Shown here: positions 1 to 6,311 of the stretch, piece by piece | Numbering within the stretch: the stretch's first letter is position 1 | Layout: each line of letters opens with the position of its first letter | Assembly (NCBI GenBank): GCA_902766185.1 | Contig: CACXCQ010000041.1 | Span: 1-18,855 of the forward strand | Origin: an uncultured Eubacteriales bacterium | Lineage (GTDB): Bacteria; Bacillota; Clostridia; Peptostreptococcales; Anaerovoracaceae | Reading direction: 5' to 3' | DNA: 18,855 nucleotides | Translations under genes and position numbers: made by a program | The notes under the pieces: model-generated | What the model was told of the DNA's origin: nothing | The model's input: only the letters and a program-made list of their open reading frames with translations | Databases searched by the model: none

Positions 1-234
1 CGCTTCAAGCACGGCACAGGCAGAGGCGTTTTTGGGGATGTCCTGATGCATTCCATTGACGATTTTGGCGAATGCCTTCAGGTCCTGATAGTCGTGGATT
101 TGATATGGGTCGGTTGGCAAGCCCCTTCCGCTCAGGTTTCCTTCTTGCGCGAACGCGATTCCGGGCAGCACTCCCAGAAACACCGCCAACGCAAGCAGAG
201 TGATGACGATCCTTGTTCTGATTATCTTTTTCAT
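1..234 (-). CDS. Secreted surface-repeat-type protein, N-terminus only (partial)
   Basis: The ATG at 232-234 opens a frame that runs 78 codons to the left edge without a stop, so the C-terminus is missing. A GGAGG ribosome binding site lies at 243-247, 8 bases upstream. The product begins with a classical signal peptide: basic MKKIIRTR, a hydrophobic core (VITLLALAVFLGVLPGI), then AFA-Q, with likely cleavage near residue 28. The mature part has a G-x-G-x-x-x-DPYQI block followed by DLKAFAKIVNG and an Ala/Cys-containing stretch. That arrangement is known from the start of beta-helix or repeat-type cell-surface proteins of Firmicutes. The exact family and ligand cannot be told from 78 residues. 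It has its own upstream region after the terminator at 342-385, so it probably forms a separate transcription unit. Secretion is well supported; the adhesin or surface role is inference. Confidence 0.75.
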   Translation of the reverse strand, partial: MKKIIRTRIVITLLALAVFLGVLPGIAFAQEGNLSGRGLPTDPYQIHDYQDLKAFAKIVNGMHQDIPKNASACAVLEA

Positions 235-289
235 GGCTATTGCCTCCGCAGATAAATAAGGACTGAATTTTCTGTGAATTTATTACATT

Positions 290-322
290 ATTATATTAAA
301 GCATCATCTATGCAGATTTCAA
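290..322 (-). promoter_or_regulatory. Candidate promoter for the secreted protein gene
   Basis: Reading the minus strand, TTGAAA (317-322) is followed by an AT-rich stretch containing TATAAT (290-295). The spacing to TATAAT is 21 bases, which is too long, but an overlapping TAATAT (293-298) gives 18 bases. This is the only promoter-like stretch between the terminator at 342-385 and the start codon at 234. Moderate to weak call. Confidence 0.4.
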
Positions 323-341
323 GCAGTTACCATGAATTAGA

Positions 342-385
342 CAAAAAAACACGGCATCTCCCGTTTTCAGGTTCTTCCGCCGTGT
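342..385 (-). terminator. Rho-independent terminator of the yerC-to-BMP-lipoprotein operon
   Basis: On the minus strand, ACACGGC (379-385) pairs with GCCGTGT (349-355) as a 7-bp stem with a 23-base loop, followed directly by a run of T (complement of 343-348) continuing to TTTGTC. It lies about 20 bases after the stop codon of the lipoprotein gene (406-408). The loop is long but the stem and T-tract are clear. Confidence 0.8.
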
Positions 386-405
386 CCTTTTCTTTTCAGT
401 GGTGA

Positions 406-1500
406 TCATTCGTCGAAGATCTGCATCTTCACCCCTTCTCCGGCGAGGTCCTCCACGTTTTTCGCGTCCGTATCCTTGGATATCTCGCGCTGTCCGCTCT
501 TGATCTCCTTGTAGATCTGCTTGTAGGTCTCCTGGTCGAATGTGTTCAGTCTGGCGTTGGTCATCTCCAGAGCCACGCCGTTGTTCTCGGCGGAGTAATT
601 CAGGATCGCTCCCCCCTGGAAATTGTTCCTTTTGTAGTTCTTCAGAATGTCCGTCATGGCTCTTGCGATGTTCTTCTCCGCGGAGGTGATCACCGACTGG
701 GACATGGCGCTCTGGTCTCCGTCAACACCGATGACCTTCCCTCCCGAAGTATCTGCAGCCGCCATCACCGATTCTCCGATGGTACCTCCGCAGGCGAAGA
801 TCACCTGGGTCCCTTCGTCGTACCAGCCGAAGCTCTCGGATTCGATCTCATCCGAGGCATCGAATGTTCCGAGATAGGTGTATTTCACGTTCACGTTCTC
901 CACGCCTTTTTCCTTCGCTGCCGCGGATATGCCCTGAACGAATCCATAGCCGTATCGCTTTACCGGAGGGAGGGCGTCACCTCCCATGAACCCGAGCTCA
1001 GTATATCCTTCGCATACGGCGGCGTATCCGGCAAGATATCCGGCCTGCTCCTCCGCGAAGAGCACTCCGGTGGAGTTTGAGGCGGTCTCATAGTTGTAAT
1101 CCTTGTCTCTGGGAACGCCGTCGATGAGGACGAACAGCAGATCTTTGTATTCGTTCTGGGCCTTATAGGCGACGGTCTCGAATCTGTTTCCGGACAGGAC
1201 CACCAGCTTGGCCCCCTTCTGCTTCGCGTGGCGGATGGCCTTCAGGTATTTGCTTTCTTTGTCTTCCGACTCATAGTACTGGCAGGTCATCCCGTTTTCC
1301 TCGGCAAAGGCCTGAATAGCCTCCCAGGTGATCTGATGGAAGGACCCGTCATTTATACCTGAATCATCTGTGATCAGTGCCAGTTCGAAGCTGGTTGGCT
1401 CCTCCTGTGCCTCCTCTTCCTCTCCGCATGAGCAGAACCCGATAGCGGCAAGGCCAAGGACCAGGACGAGCATAAGCCATCTGTACCCGTTCTTCATCAT
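406..1500 (-). CDS. BMP family (PnrA-like) substrate-binding lipoprotein
   Basis: This 364-residue protein resembles the basic membrane protein / PnrA family, which are lipoprotein receptors for purine nucleosides feeding ABC importers. It has a short hydrophobic leader (about residues 8-22) ending in FCSC-G, so Cys25 (or Cys23) is the expected lipidated residue, followed by an acidic linker. Family landmarks are visible: LITDDSGINDGSFHQITWE near the mature N-terminus, AEEQAGYLAGYAA, GFMGG, VIFACGGTIGESV and the GVDGDQS block followed by VITSAEKN. The start overlaps the deoB stop as ATGA, with AGGAGG 8 bases upstream. A second ATG follows immediately. No permease or ATPase gene is adjacent, so any transporter partner must be elsewhere. 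The link to phosphopentomutase supports nucleoside binding, but the ligand is inferred. Confidence 0.85.
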   Translation of the reverse strand: MMKNGYRWLMLVLVLGLAAIGFCSCGEEEEAQEEPTSFELALITDDSGINDGSFHQITWEAIQAFAEENGMTCQYYESEDKESKYLKAIRHAKQKGAKLVVLSGNRFETVAYKAQNEYKDLLFVLIDGVPRDKDYNYETASNSTGVLFAEEQAGYLAGYAAVCEGYTELGFMGGDALPPVKRYGYGFVQGISAAAKEKGVENVNVKYTYLGTFDASDEIESESFGWYDEGTQVIFACGGTIGESVMAAADTSGGKVIGVDGDQSAMSQSVITSAEKNIARAMTDILKNYKRNNFQGGAILNYSAENNGVALEMTNARLNTFDQETYKQIYKEIKSGQREISKDTDAKNVEDLAGEGVKMQIFDE

Positions 1501-2696
1501 GATTCATCCTCCTGTAGAATCTCCCTGCGGCGGCTTTTGCCGACAGAGGTCTCTTTCTTTCCGTCCGTGAGGCAGTCCAGGACCGTCTGTCCGATATCGC
1601 CAAATGAGCTGCCGGTTCCCAGATCCTTTCCCGGCTTCACCTGACTGCCGGCAAAGAGCCCGAAGATATACTCTCTTGTATGATTGAACCCGTGATGTAC
1701 CGGATCGTTGCCGTGATCGGAACAGAGAATCAGAAGGTCGTCCTCCTTCATGGCCTCCAGGATCTCCGGAAGCCTGCGGTCGAAGTCCTCGATGGCTTTC
1801 GCATATCCCTCCGGATCTCTGCGGTGGCCGAACTTGGAGTCGAAGTCCACCAGATTCGTGAAGATGAGGCCGCCAAAATCCTTTTTCAGAGCTTCGATGG
1901 TCTTCGTCACCCCGTCATCGTTGTTGTCCGTGTGTACGGAGACCGTCACGCCGCTGCCGTTGAAGATGTCGCTGATCTTGCCGATGGAATATACGGTCTG
2001 ACCATCCTCCTTAAGAATGTCGAGAAGGGTCTTTTTCGGCGGTTTCAGGGCGTAATCCCGTCTGTCCGATGTGCGGATCCTCTCGCCCTGTTCCGTGAGG
2101 ATATAGGGTCTTGCGATGACCCGGCCTACAGCGTATGGCCCAACGCAGAGCTTTCTTGCGATCTGGCAAAGCCTGTACAGCTCCTCCAGAGGGATCACCG
2201 CCGTATTGGCCGCGATCTGGAACACGCTGTCCGCGGAGGTATAGATGATGGGTTTTCCCGTACGCTCATGCTCCTCGCCCAGCCGCTGAATGATCTCCGT
2301 GCCGGAGGCGAACTCGTTGCCCAGATAGTCGTATCCCGATTCGCGGACGAAGGCGTCCATCAGCTCCTGGGGGAAGCCCTCGCTGAAGGTGAGAAACGGC
2401 ACATCCGTTTCGATCCCGGCGATCTCCCAGTGTCCGGTGATGGTGTCTTTTCCCGCGGACGATTCGCCGAATCTGCCGTAGGCTCCTACTGGTGAATCCG
2501 TCCTGAGCCTTCCTCCGGCTGCTCCTTCCACGTTTCCCAGCCCAAGCCTCTGCAGGTTCGGAATGCTCAGCGGAAAAAGATCCTGAATATGCCCCAGAGT
2601 ATCTGCCCCGGCATCTTCGTAGTCCGCCGCGTCAGGAAGGGCTCCTACCCCCAGACTGTCCAGAACGACGATGCACGCGCGATTGATCCTTTTCAT
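1497..2696 (-). CDS. deoB: Phosphopentomutase
   Basis: DeoB interconverts ribose 1-phosphate (or deoxyribose 1-phosphate) and the 5-phosphate, linking nucleoside phosphorolysis to the pentose phosphate pathway. The protein has 399 residues, close to the family norm. It shows VVLDSLGVGALPDA at the N-terminus (metal ligand Asp13), GKDTITGHWE with the catalytic Thr85, NLVDFDSKFGHRRD (Asp286, His291) and CSDHGNDPVHHGFNHTRE (Asp327, His328, His339). These positions coincide with the di-manganese site described for Bacillus DeoB, so the enzyme should be active. The start codon overlaps the preceding phosphoesterase gene by 4 bases (ATGA) and the end overlaps the lipoprotein gene the same way, which implies translational coupling. 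The last 20 or so residues form a basic/acidic tail beyond the core. Identification is firm. Confidence 0.97.
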   Translation of the reverse strand: MKRINRACIVVLDSLGVGALPDAADYEDAGADTLGHIQDLFPLSIPNLQRLGLGNVEGAAGGRLRTDSPVGAYGRFGESSAGKDTITGHWEIAGIETDVPFLTFSEGFPQELMDAFVRESGYDYLGNEFASGTEIIQRLGEEHERTGKPIIYTSADSVFQIAANTAVIPLEELYRLCQIARKLCVGPYAVGRVIARPYILTEQGERIRTSDRRDYALKPPKKTLLDILKEDGQTVYSIGKISDIFNGSGVTVSVHTDNNDDGVTKTIEALKKDFGGLIFTNLVDFDSKFGHRRDPEGYAKAIEDFDRRLPEILEAMKEDDLLILCSDHGNDPVHHGFNHTREYIFGLFAGSQVKPGKDLGTGSSFGDIGQTVLDCLTDGKKETSVGKSRRREILQEDES

Positions 2697-3463
2697 TCTG
2701 CGATCTCCTTTGCTGATTCCGCCTGACCGTCTCCCTGCCGGATCAGAAGAGGCCGGCAGTTCAGATAATCCAGCGACACTAGATGATAGTTGATCCCATG
2801 GTATTCCCCCTGTACGCTGTTGCGAAAGGCGTCCTCCCCATGGATATGGCCGTAATATACATCCTTCACCCCGTAATCCGAAAAGAGCTGCTGAAACCCG
2901 GAGAAGCTCCGCGGATCAGCCACTGGCGGGAAGTGAAGGAAACCGATGATGGGAGGCGCATCCCCTTCCCCGTTGTCAGCGCCGGTCTTCATCAGGGCCT
3001 CCCGGGCGCTCCTTAAGGAACTCTCCAGCCGCAGAAGCTCTCTGCGGTAGATCTTCTCATCATCAGCCGTGAAATCTTCGCTGTCCGGCGTGAGCCAGCC
3101 ACGGCTGCCGCAGATATAGCACCCTTCCGCCTCCGCATGATCGTACTGGAGGAACCGGATGCTGTCATACATCCTGTTCATCTTCGTGATGCCGTTCCAC
3201 CAGAGGTCATGATTTCCCTTGAGGATGATCTTGCGTCCGGGCAGAGCGGCGACCCAGTCCAGGTCATATTTCGCGTCCTCCAGCTTCAGTCCCCAGGAGA
3301 TATCTCCGGGAATGACGACCGTGTCCTCCTCCCTCACCGTTTCACGCCAGTTCTGCTCCAGCCTTTGGGCATGATTGAACCAGCGCGCGCCAAAAACATC
3401 CATGGGCTTGTCCGCCCCCGGAAAAAACGAAAGGTGAAGATCTGAAATCACATAAATGCTCAT
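2693..3463 (-). CDS. Calcineurin-like metallophosphoesterase
   Basis: This 256-residue protein is a predicted cytoplasmic phosphoesterase with a two-metal centre. The family motifs occur in order: D8-L-H10, G53-D54, G83-N-H-D86, His177 in LHFPP and G205-H-I-H208. Together they form the complete calcineurin-like active site. No signal peptide or membrane segment is seen. The WNG-containing region after GNHD and the long helical stretch around 135-165 resemble a subgroup of uncharacterised phosphohydrolases in Firmicutes. Substrate is unknown; family members act on phosphodiesters, nucleotides or phosphoproteins. AGGGG precedes the ATG with a spacer of about 8-9 bases. The gene ends 4 bases into deoB, so the two products are probably made in proportion, and a nucleotide-related substrate is possible but unproven. 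Confidence 0.85.
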   Translation of the reverse strand: MSIYVISDLHLSFFPGADKPMDVFGARWFNHAQRLEQNWRETVREEDTVVIPGDISWGLKLEDAKYDLDWVAALPGRKIILKGNHDLWWNGITKMNRMYDSIRFLQYDHAEAEGCYICGSRGWLTPDSEDFTADDEKIYRRELLRLESSLRSAREALMKTGADNGEGDAPPIIGFLHFPPVADPRSFSGFQQLFSDYGVKDVYYGHIHGEDAFRNSVQGEYHGINYHLVSLDYLNCRPLLIRQGDGQAESAKEIAE

Positions 3464-3502
3464 GCTGTAATCCCCTGATGACGCACTGTTCTCTGCTCCG
3501 TA

Positions 3503-3976
3503 CTAGAGGAACTCGTAGACATCGTAATCCGCGTCCTCCATGTAATCCGTATAGACCAGATCCAGTTCCTGAAGCTGCCTGTTCATGGCTACGCTCTCCT
3601 CCTGGCTCCTCCGGTAGATATCCTTGTACTCCGCATAGGAGACGCCTTCGCCCTGCGCCTTTTTCTGCAGCGCGATCTGCATCTGGATATAGGCGTCACA
3701 AAGGCGGTTGAACTGACGGATAGCCCCCTCGGTGAGGCGGATCAGCTCCTTCGAGTCGGTGTCGCCCTTCGGAATGTCCCCGGTGGGGAATTTCAGGTGC
3801 TGGGCCCGTTTCTTGCATCCCTTCAGAAGCTCGATATTCCCTTTGTAGTCCTTCTTCCGGAAGATCGTACGGAATTTGGAATCACTGGCGATCTTCAGTT
3901 CAGCCTCCTTGAATTCCTCCACGCATTCCACGTAGAACTGGTTCACCGTCTGAATGATCTTGTTCTTGTAATCCAT
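3503..3976 (-). CDS. Uncharacterised helical protein
   Basis: I do not recognise this 157-residue protein. It is soluble, with no signal peptide or membrane span, and looks almost entirely alpha-helical. It has a charged N-terminal half (VEEFKEAELKIAS, FRKKDYKGN, KGCKKRAQ), a central KGDTDSKELIRLTEGAIRQF helix and a C-terminus rich in Asp, Glu and Tyr (about residues 140-157: YTDYMEDADYDVYEFL). The reading frame is credible as a gene: its ATG is 3 bases after the recX stop, and AGAGAGGA at the end of recX serves as the ribosome binding site. It sits between recX and a phosphoesterase in a tightly packed run, so it is co-transcribed, but this does not indicate a function. Confidence 0.75.
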   Translation of the reverse strand: MDYKNKIIQTVNQFYVECVEEFKEAELKIASDSKFRTIFRKKDYKGNIELLKGCKKRAQHLKFPTGDIPKGDTDSKELIRLTEGAIRQFNRLCDAYIQMQIALQKKAQGEGVSYAEYKDIYRRSQEESVAMNRQLQELDLVYTDYMEDADYDVYEFL

Positions 3977-3979
3977 TGT

Positions 3980-4474
3980 CTATCCTCTCTGCTCTTCTTC
4001 TCTCCGCGCAAAGGCTGTTCGTACGGAGCGGTATACGGTCTCGGCGGAAAACCCTCTGCGGGAGAGCCTTCCGGCGATCCTGCCCATCAGTTTCTGTTTG
4101 TCCGGATACTCCATGTTCAGAATATCCACGCCCTCCACGGCTGCCAGTGCCTGGGCAAGGGCCGTTTCCTCCTCTTCGGGAAGATCATCGATCTCTGCCA
4201 GCGCATCCTCGATGACGCTGGCCGGCACGCCCTTTCGCGCCAGTTCCCGGCGGATCCGGTTCATTCCGTGACCTTCGCGGGCCTTGGTATCGATGTATGA
4301 TCTGCTGTACTCCAGATCATCCAGAAGATGATACTCCTCCATCATCTTCACGCATTCCTCCGCCTCTTCCTCTCCGGCGCCGTGCTCCGCAAGATAGCTG
4401 CGAAGCTGACGGCTGGTCCGGGGCTTATAGGCCAGATACCTGGCGGCGCGGTCCAGCAGCTTCTCACTAATCAT
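3980..4474 (-). CDS. recX: RecX family regulatory protein
   Basis: RecX proteins bind RecA and modulate its filaments during recombination and the SOS response. The sequence has the three tandem three-helix repeats of the family: LLDRAARYLAYKPRTSRQL at the start, then YHLLDDLEYSRSYI with REGHGMNRIRRELARKGV, then KQKLMGRIAGRLSRRGFS near the C-terminus. I place the start at the ATG 4472-4474 (MISEKLLDRAARYL, 164 residues), which overlaps the end of the upstream MBL-fold gene by 8 bases. A longer in-frame version from 4519 would prepend residues with no family likeness (MGTNASWPWRE). The nearest purine-rich site (GGGAG) is rather far, about 12 bases, so translation may depend on coupling to the upstream gene. 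At 164 residues it is at the short end for Firmicutes RecX. recA is not in the window. Confidence 0.88.
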   Translation of the reverse strand: MISEKLLDRAARYLAYKPRTSRQLRSYLAEHGAGEEEAEECVKMMEEYHLLDDLEYSRSYIDTKAREGHGMNRIRRELARKGVPASVIEDALAEIDDLPEEEETALAQALAAVEGVDILNMEYPDKQKLMGRIAGRLSRRGFSAETVYRSVRTAFARREEEQRG

Positions 4475-5297
4475 CGACGAATTCATCTCCCGCCATGGCC
4501 AGGACGCATTTGTCCCCAAATGCCTGCTTCAGTTCGACGATGGCTTCAATGCCGGTACAGTGCACGGGCAGGATCCGTTCCACCTGATGTGACTGGAGCT
4601 GCCGGATGACCTCTTCCCGCTCCTTTTTCCCCGCGTCATACAGATGCATGCCCGCGATCAGGGCGGCGACCGGCGTATCCGGGAACAGCGAGCAGGCGCA
4701 CTGCAGAGCGGAGATCACCCCACGGTGGGAGCAACCGGAGAAGACATACAGGCCCTCCGACTCCCGGACCACCAGACACTGTTCATGTGACATATCGTCG
4801 AAGACAGGCCCTCCGCCCACACCGAAATAGTAGAACTTCTCTGTGGGTTCAAATCCTTCCGCCAGCGGGATCGTTCCGCTGATGACGATGTCATCGGTTA
4901 TCCATACCGGTCCATCGGTAAAGACGAGGCGGTCCGATACGGCCTCCCGCTGCTCATTGCTCCAGCGTATCCCGCACATCTCGTCCTCGATCTCTCCCTT
5001 CGAGAACCCGTGAGATTCCCGGAAGGCGTTCTTGTGGATGTAGACGGGTGCCTTGCGGTTGGTTCTGCAGAACAGCGGGATCCCGCAGGTGTGATCGTAG
5101 TGGCCGTGGCTGACCACCGCCAGATCCACCTGGGACAGGTCCACCTTCATTCTTTCCGCGTTCATGGCGAAGGCATCTGAGGCGCCGGCGTCAAAGAGGA
5201 TCCTTTTGTCACCAGTCTCGATGTAGATGGATAATCCGTGCTCCGCAAGGATCCCTTCCGTCTCCGTTCTGTTTTCAACAAGAAAAGAAAATTTCAT
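4467..5297 (-). CDS. MBL-fold metallohydrolase
   Basis: This 276-residue metallo-beta-lactamase-fold protein resembles the subgroup annotated as 7,8-dihydropterin-6-methyl-4-(beta-D-ribofuranosyl)-aminobenzene-5'-phosphate synthase-like. The metal site is complete: H64-G-H66-Y-D68-H69, GCSH191, an acidic FDD at 167-168 and PVH246-C-T-G near the end. FDAGAS at 35-40 and the N-terminal SFLVENRT segment also fit that subgroup. The pterin-synthase name comes from an archaeal homologue and is unlikely to describe the bacterial role, so I give only the fold. GGAGG lies in the end of the preceding phosphopantetheinyl transferase gene, whose stop is 2 bases before this start. The end overlaps recX by 8 bases. 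It is probably cytoplasmic, as no leader is seen. Confidence 0.85.
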   Translation of the reverse strand: MKFSFLVENRTETEGILAEHGLSIYIETGDKRILFDAGASDAFAMNAERMKVDLSQVDLAVVSHGHYDHTCGIPLFCRTNRKAPVYIHKNAFRESHGFSKGEIEDEMCGIRWSNEQREAVSDRLVFTDGPVWITDDIVISGTIPLAEGFEPTEKFYYFGVGGGPVFDDMSHEQCLVVRESEGLYVFSGCSHRGVISALQCACSLFPDTPVAALIAGMHLYDAGKKEREEVIRQLQSHQVERILPVHCTGIEAIVELKQAFGDKCVLAMAGDEFVDD

Positions 5298-5299
5298 AT

Positions 5300-5833
5300 T
5301 TATCCTCCATTATTTCGGCTGCATACGCAGCCGTACAGTCCGTCGCCAAAATACAGGTCCTGAAAGACCACATCCTCCCGGTCGAGCATCTGCTCCCGTT
5401 CCAGCAAGGCGGCCAGTCCCTCGCCGGTGAACTTCCCGTAGGCTTCCTTCCTCGTCCACAGCTGGAAGAAACGCTTTTGCCTCGCCTGGAGATCACCGCC
5501 GCACTTCTCAAGCAGAGCCACCTCATCTTCACGGAAATATCTGCGGGCCAGCCGCATCATATCCCTGGGCTCTGTCTTCTGAAGATCCAGTCCGACCTCA
5601 TCTGTGTGGATGACGCATCCGAACACATCCCCGGTATGGGAAACAGAAAGACAGACTCCTGCGGGATGGTCCAACACTGGCTTCCCCTCCGGCAGCCGGC
5701 GTATCGACGGCTCCTCATGCGCCTCAAGGCAGCCGTCCTCCTGCAGGATATCCTTCACCAGCGCATCGGTCAGCGCCCGGCCTTTAAGATGCGGATACCT
5801 GCTTTTGTAGTCCTCGATGATATAGAGTCTCAT
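5300..5833 (-). CDS. Sfp-type 4'-phosphopantetheinyl transferase
   Basis: The enzyme transfers the phosphopantetheine arm of coenzyme A to a serine of an acyl or peptidyl carrier protein. Three family motifs are present: CLSVSHTGD (about 61-69), VGLDLQ with magnesium ligand Asp83, and RFFQLWTRKEAYGKFTGEGL with the conserved W-x-x-KEA (126-131). The second acidic residue of the GxDxE motif is Gln85 here, a variation that also occurs in the family. Length is 177 residues from the ATG at 5831-5833 (MRLYIIEDYK), which has GGGG 8 bases upstream and begins at the usual start of the fold. The longer start at 5875 would put its ATG inside a hairpin (5855-5873) and add unrelated residues. No NRPS or PKS gene is nearby, so the carrier protein, possibly fatty-acid ACP, is unknown. 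Confidence 0.88.
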   Translation of the reverse strand: MRLYIIEDYKSRYPHLKGRALTDALVKDILQEDGCLEAHEEPSIRRLPEGKPVLDHPAGVCLSVSHTGDVFGCVIHTDEVGLDLQKTEPRDMMRLARRYFREDEVALLEKCGGDLQARQKRFFQLWTRKEAYGKFTGEGLAALLEREQMLDREDVVFQDLYFGDGLYGCVCSRNNGG

Positions 5834-5850
5834 CCTGTTTTCCCCAAATG

Positions 5851-5873
5851 AAAAGGCGGTGCAACGCGCCGCC
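5851..5873 (-). terminator. Weak hairpin with short T-tract between yerC and the PPTase gene
   Basis: On the minus strand, GGCGG (5869-5873) pairs with CCGCC (5855-5859) around a 9-base loop and is followed by TTTTCATTT. The stem is short and the T run only four, so it may terminate only part of the yerC transcripts. No promoter fits between it and the next gene, so downstream expression would need readthrough. Confidence 0.4.
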
Positions 5874-5895
5874 ATCTTTCACTGCTTATGATCGG

Positions 5896-6201
5896 TCACT
5901 CCCGATCCTCTTCCTTCATTCGCGCAAGGATTCTCTGGTACCCCTCAGCGCCGTACACCAGGCACTTGTTGATCCTGCTGATGGTTGCCGTCGATGCCTT
6001 GGTGATGGATTCGATTTCATTGTATGTCCGGTTCTCCGATAACAGCTTAGCCACCTGCAGACGCTGGGCGATCGCATGGATCTCATTGATCGTGCAGATG
6101 TCCTCAAAAAACCGGTAACAATCCTCCTCATCCTCTAACAGCAGCACCGCTCTGAACAGCTCATCGATGTCGTCGGTCTTGAATTTTGATTCATATGCCA
6201 T
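5896..6201 (-). CDS. yerC: YerC/YecD family TrpR-like DNA-binding protein
   Basis: This 101-residue protein belongs to the TrpR-related YerC/YecD group of small helical DNA-binding proteins. The diagnostic run DCYRFFEDICTINEIHAIAQRLQVAKLL is present, followed by the helix-turn-helix region YNEIESITKASTATISRINKCL and a short tail ending in a charged helix. The ATG at 6199-6201 is chosen because AAAGGAG (6210-6216) lies 8 bases upstream. A longer start at 6219 would place that ribosome binding site inside the coding region and has none of its own. The role of the family is poorly defined; the tryptophan pocket of E. coli TrpR should not be assumed. It is the first gene after a strong promoter with repeated motifs, so autoregulation is a reasonable inference. 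A weak terminator-like hairpin follows the stop. Confidence 0.92.
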   Translation of the reverse strand: MAYESKFKTDDIDELFRAVLLLEDEEDCYRFFEDICTINEIHAIAQRLQVAKLLSENRTYNEIESITKASTATISRINKCLVYGAEGYQRILARMKEEDRE

Positions 6202-6209
6202 AATCTGAA

Positions 6210-6216
6210 CTCCTTT
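6210..6216 (-). promoter_or_regulatory. Ribosome binding site deciding the yerC start
   Basis: AAAGGAG on the minus strand, 8 bases upstream of the ATG at 6199-6201. It lies downstream of the longer candidate start at 6219 and therefore argues against that start. Confidence 0.8.
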
Positions 6217-6232
6217 CATACTGTTGTTGACT

Positions 6233-6289
6233 AAAGTTTATCACTTTCGTGAGCTAAAGTCAATACTTCGCGCTGTAAAGTACGAAAGT
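6233..6289. repeat. Cluster of AAAGT/ACTTT motifs over the yerC promoter (candidate operators)
   Basis: On the plus strand AAAGT occurs at 6233-6237, 6256-6260, 6277-6281 and 6285-6289, and its inverse ACTTT at 6243-6247. AAAGT-5-ACTTT (6233-6247) and ACTTT-8-AAAGT (6243-6260) are inverted repeats. A shortened version, ACTT-9-AAAGT, follows at 6265-6281. The first three AAAGT copies are 23 and 21 bases apart, about two helical turns. The cluster covers the -10 and -35 boxes and upstream bases, as expected for operators. That a protein binds here is inference. Confidence 0.5.
6235..6263 (-). promoter_or_regulatory. Sigma-A-type promoter of the yerC operon
   Basis: Minus strand TTGACT (6258-6263), a 17-base spacer, then TAAACT (6235-6240). 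Each box differs from consensus by one or two bases and the spacing is ideal. The -10 box is 33 bases upstream of the yerC start codon. The spacer and both boxes are overlapped by AAAGT/ACTTT motifs. Confidence 0.85.
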
Positions 6290-6311
6290 ATTTTCAGTTA
6301 TGCTTTTATTT

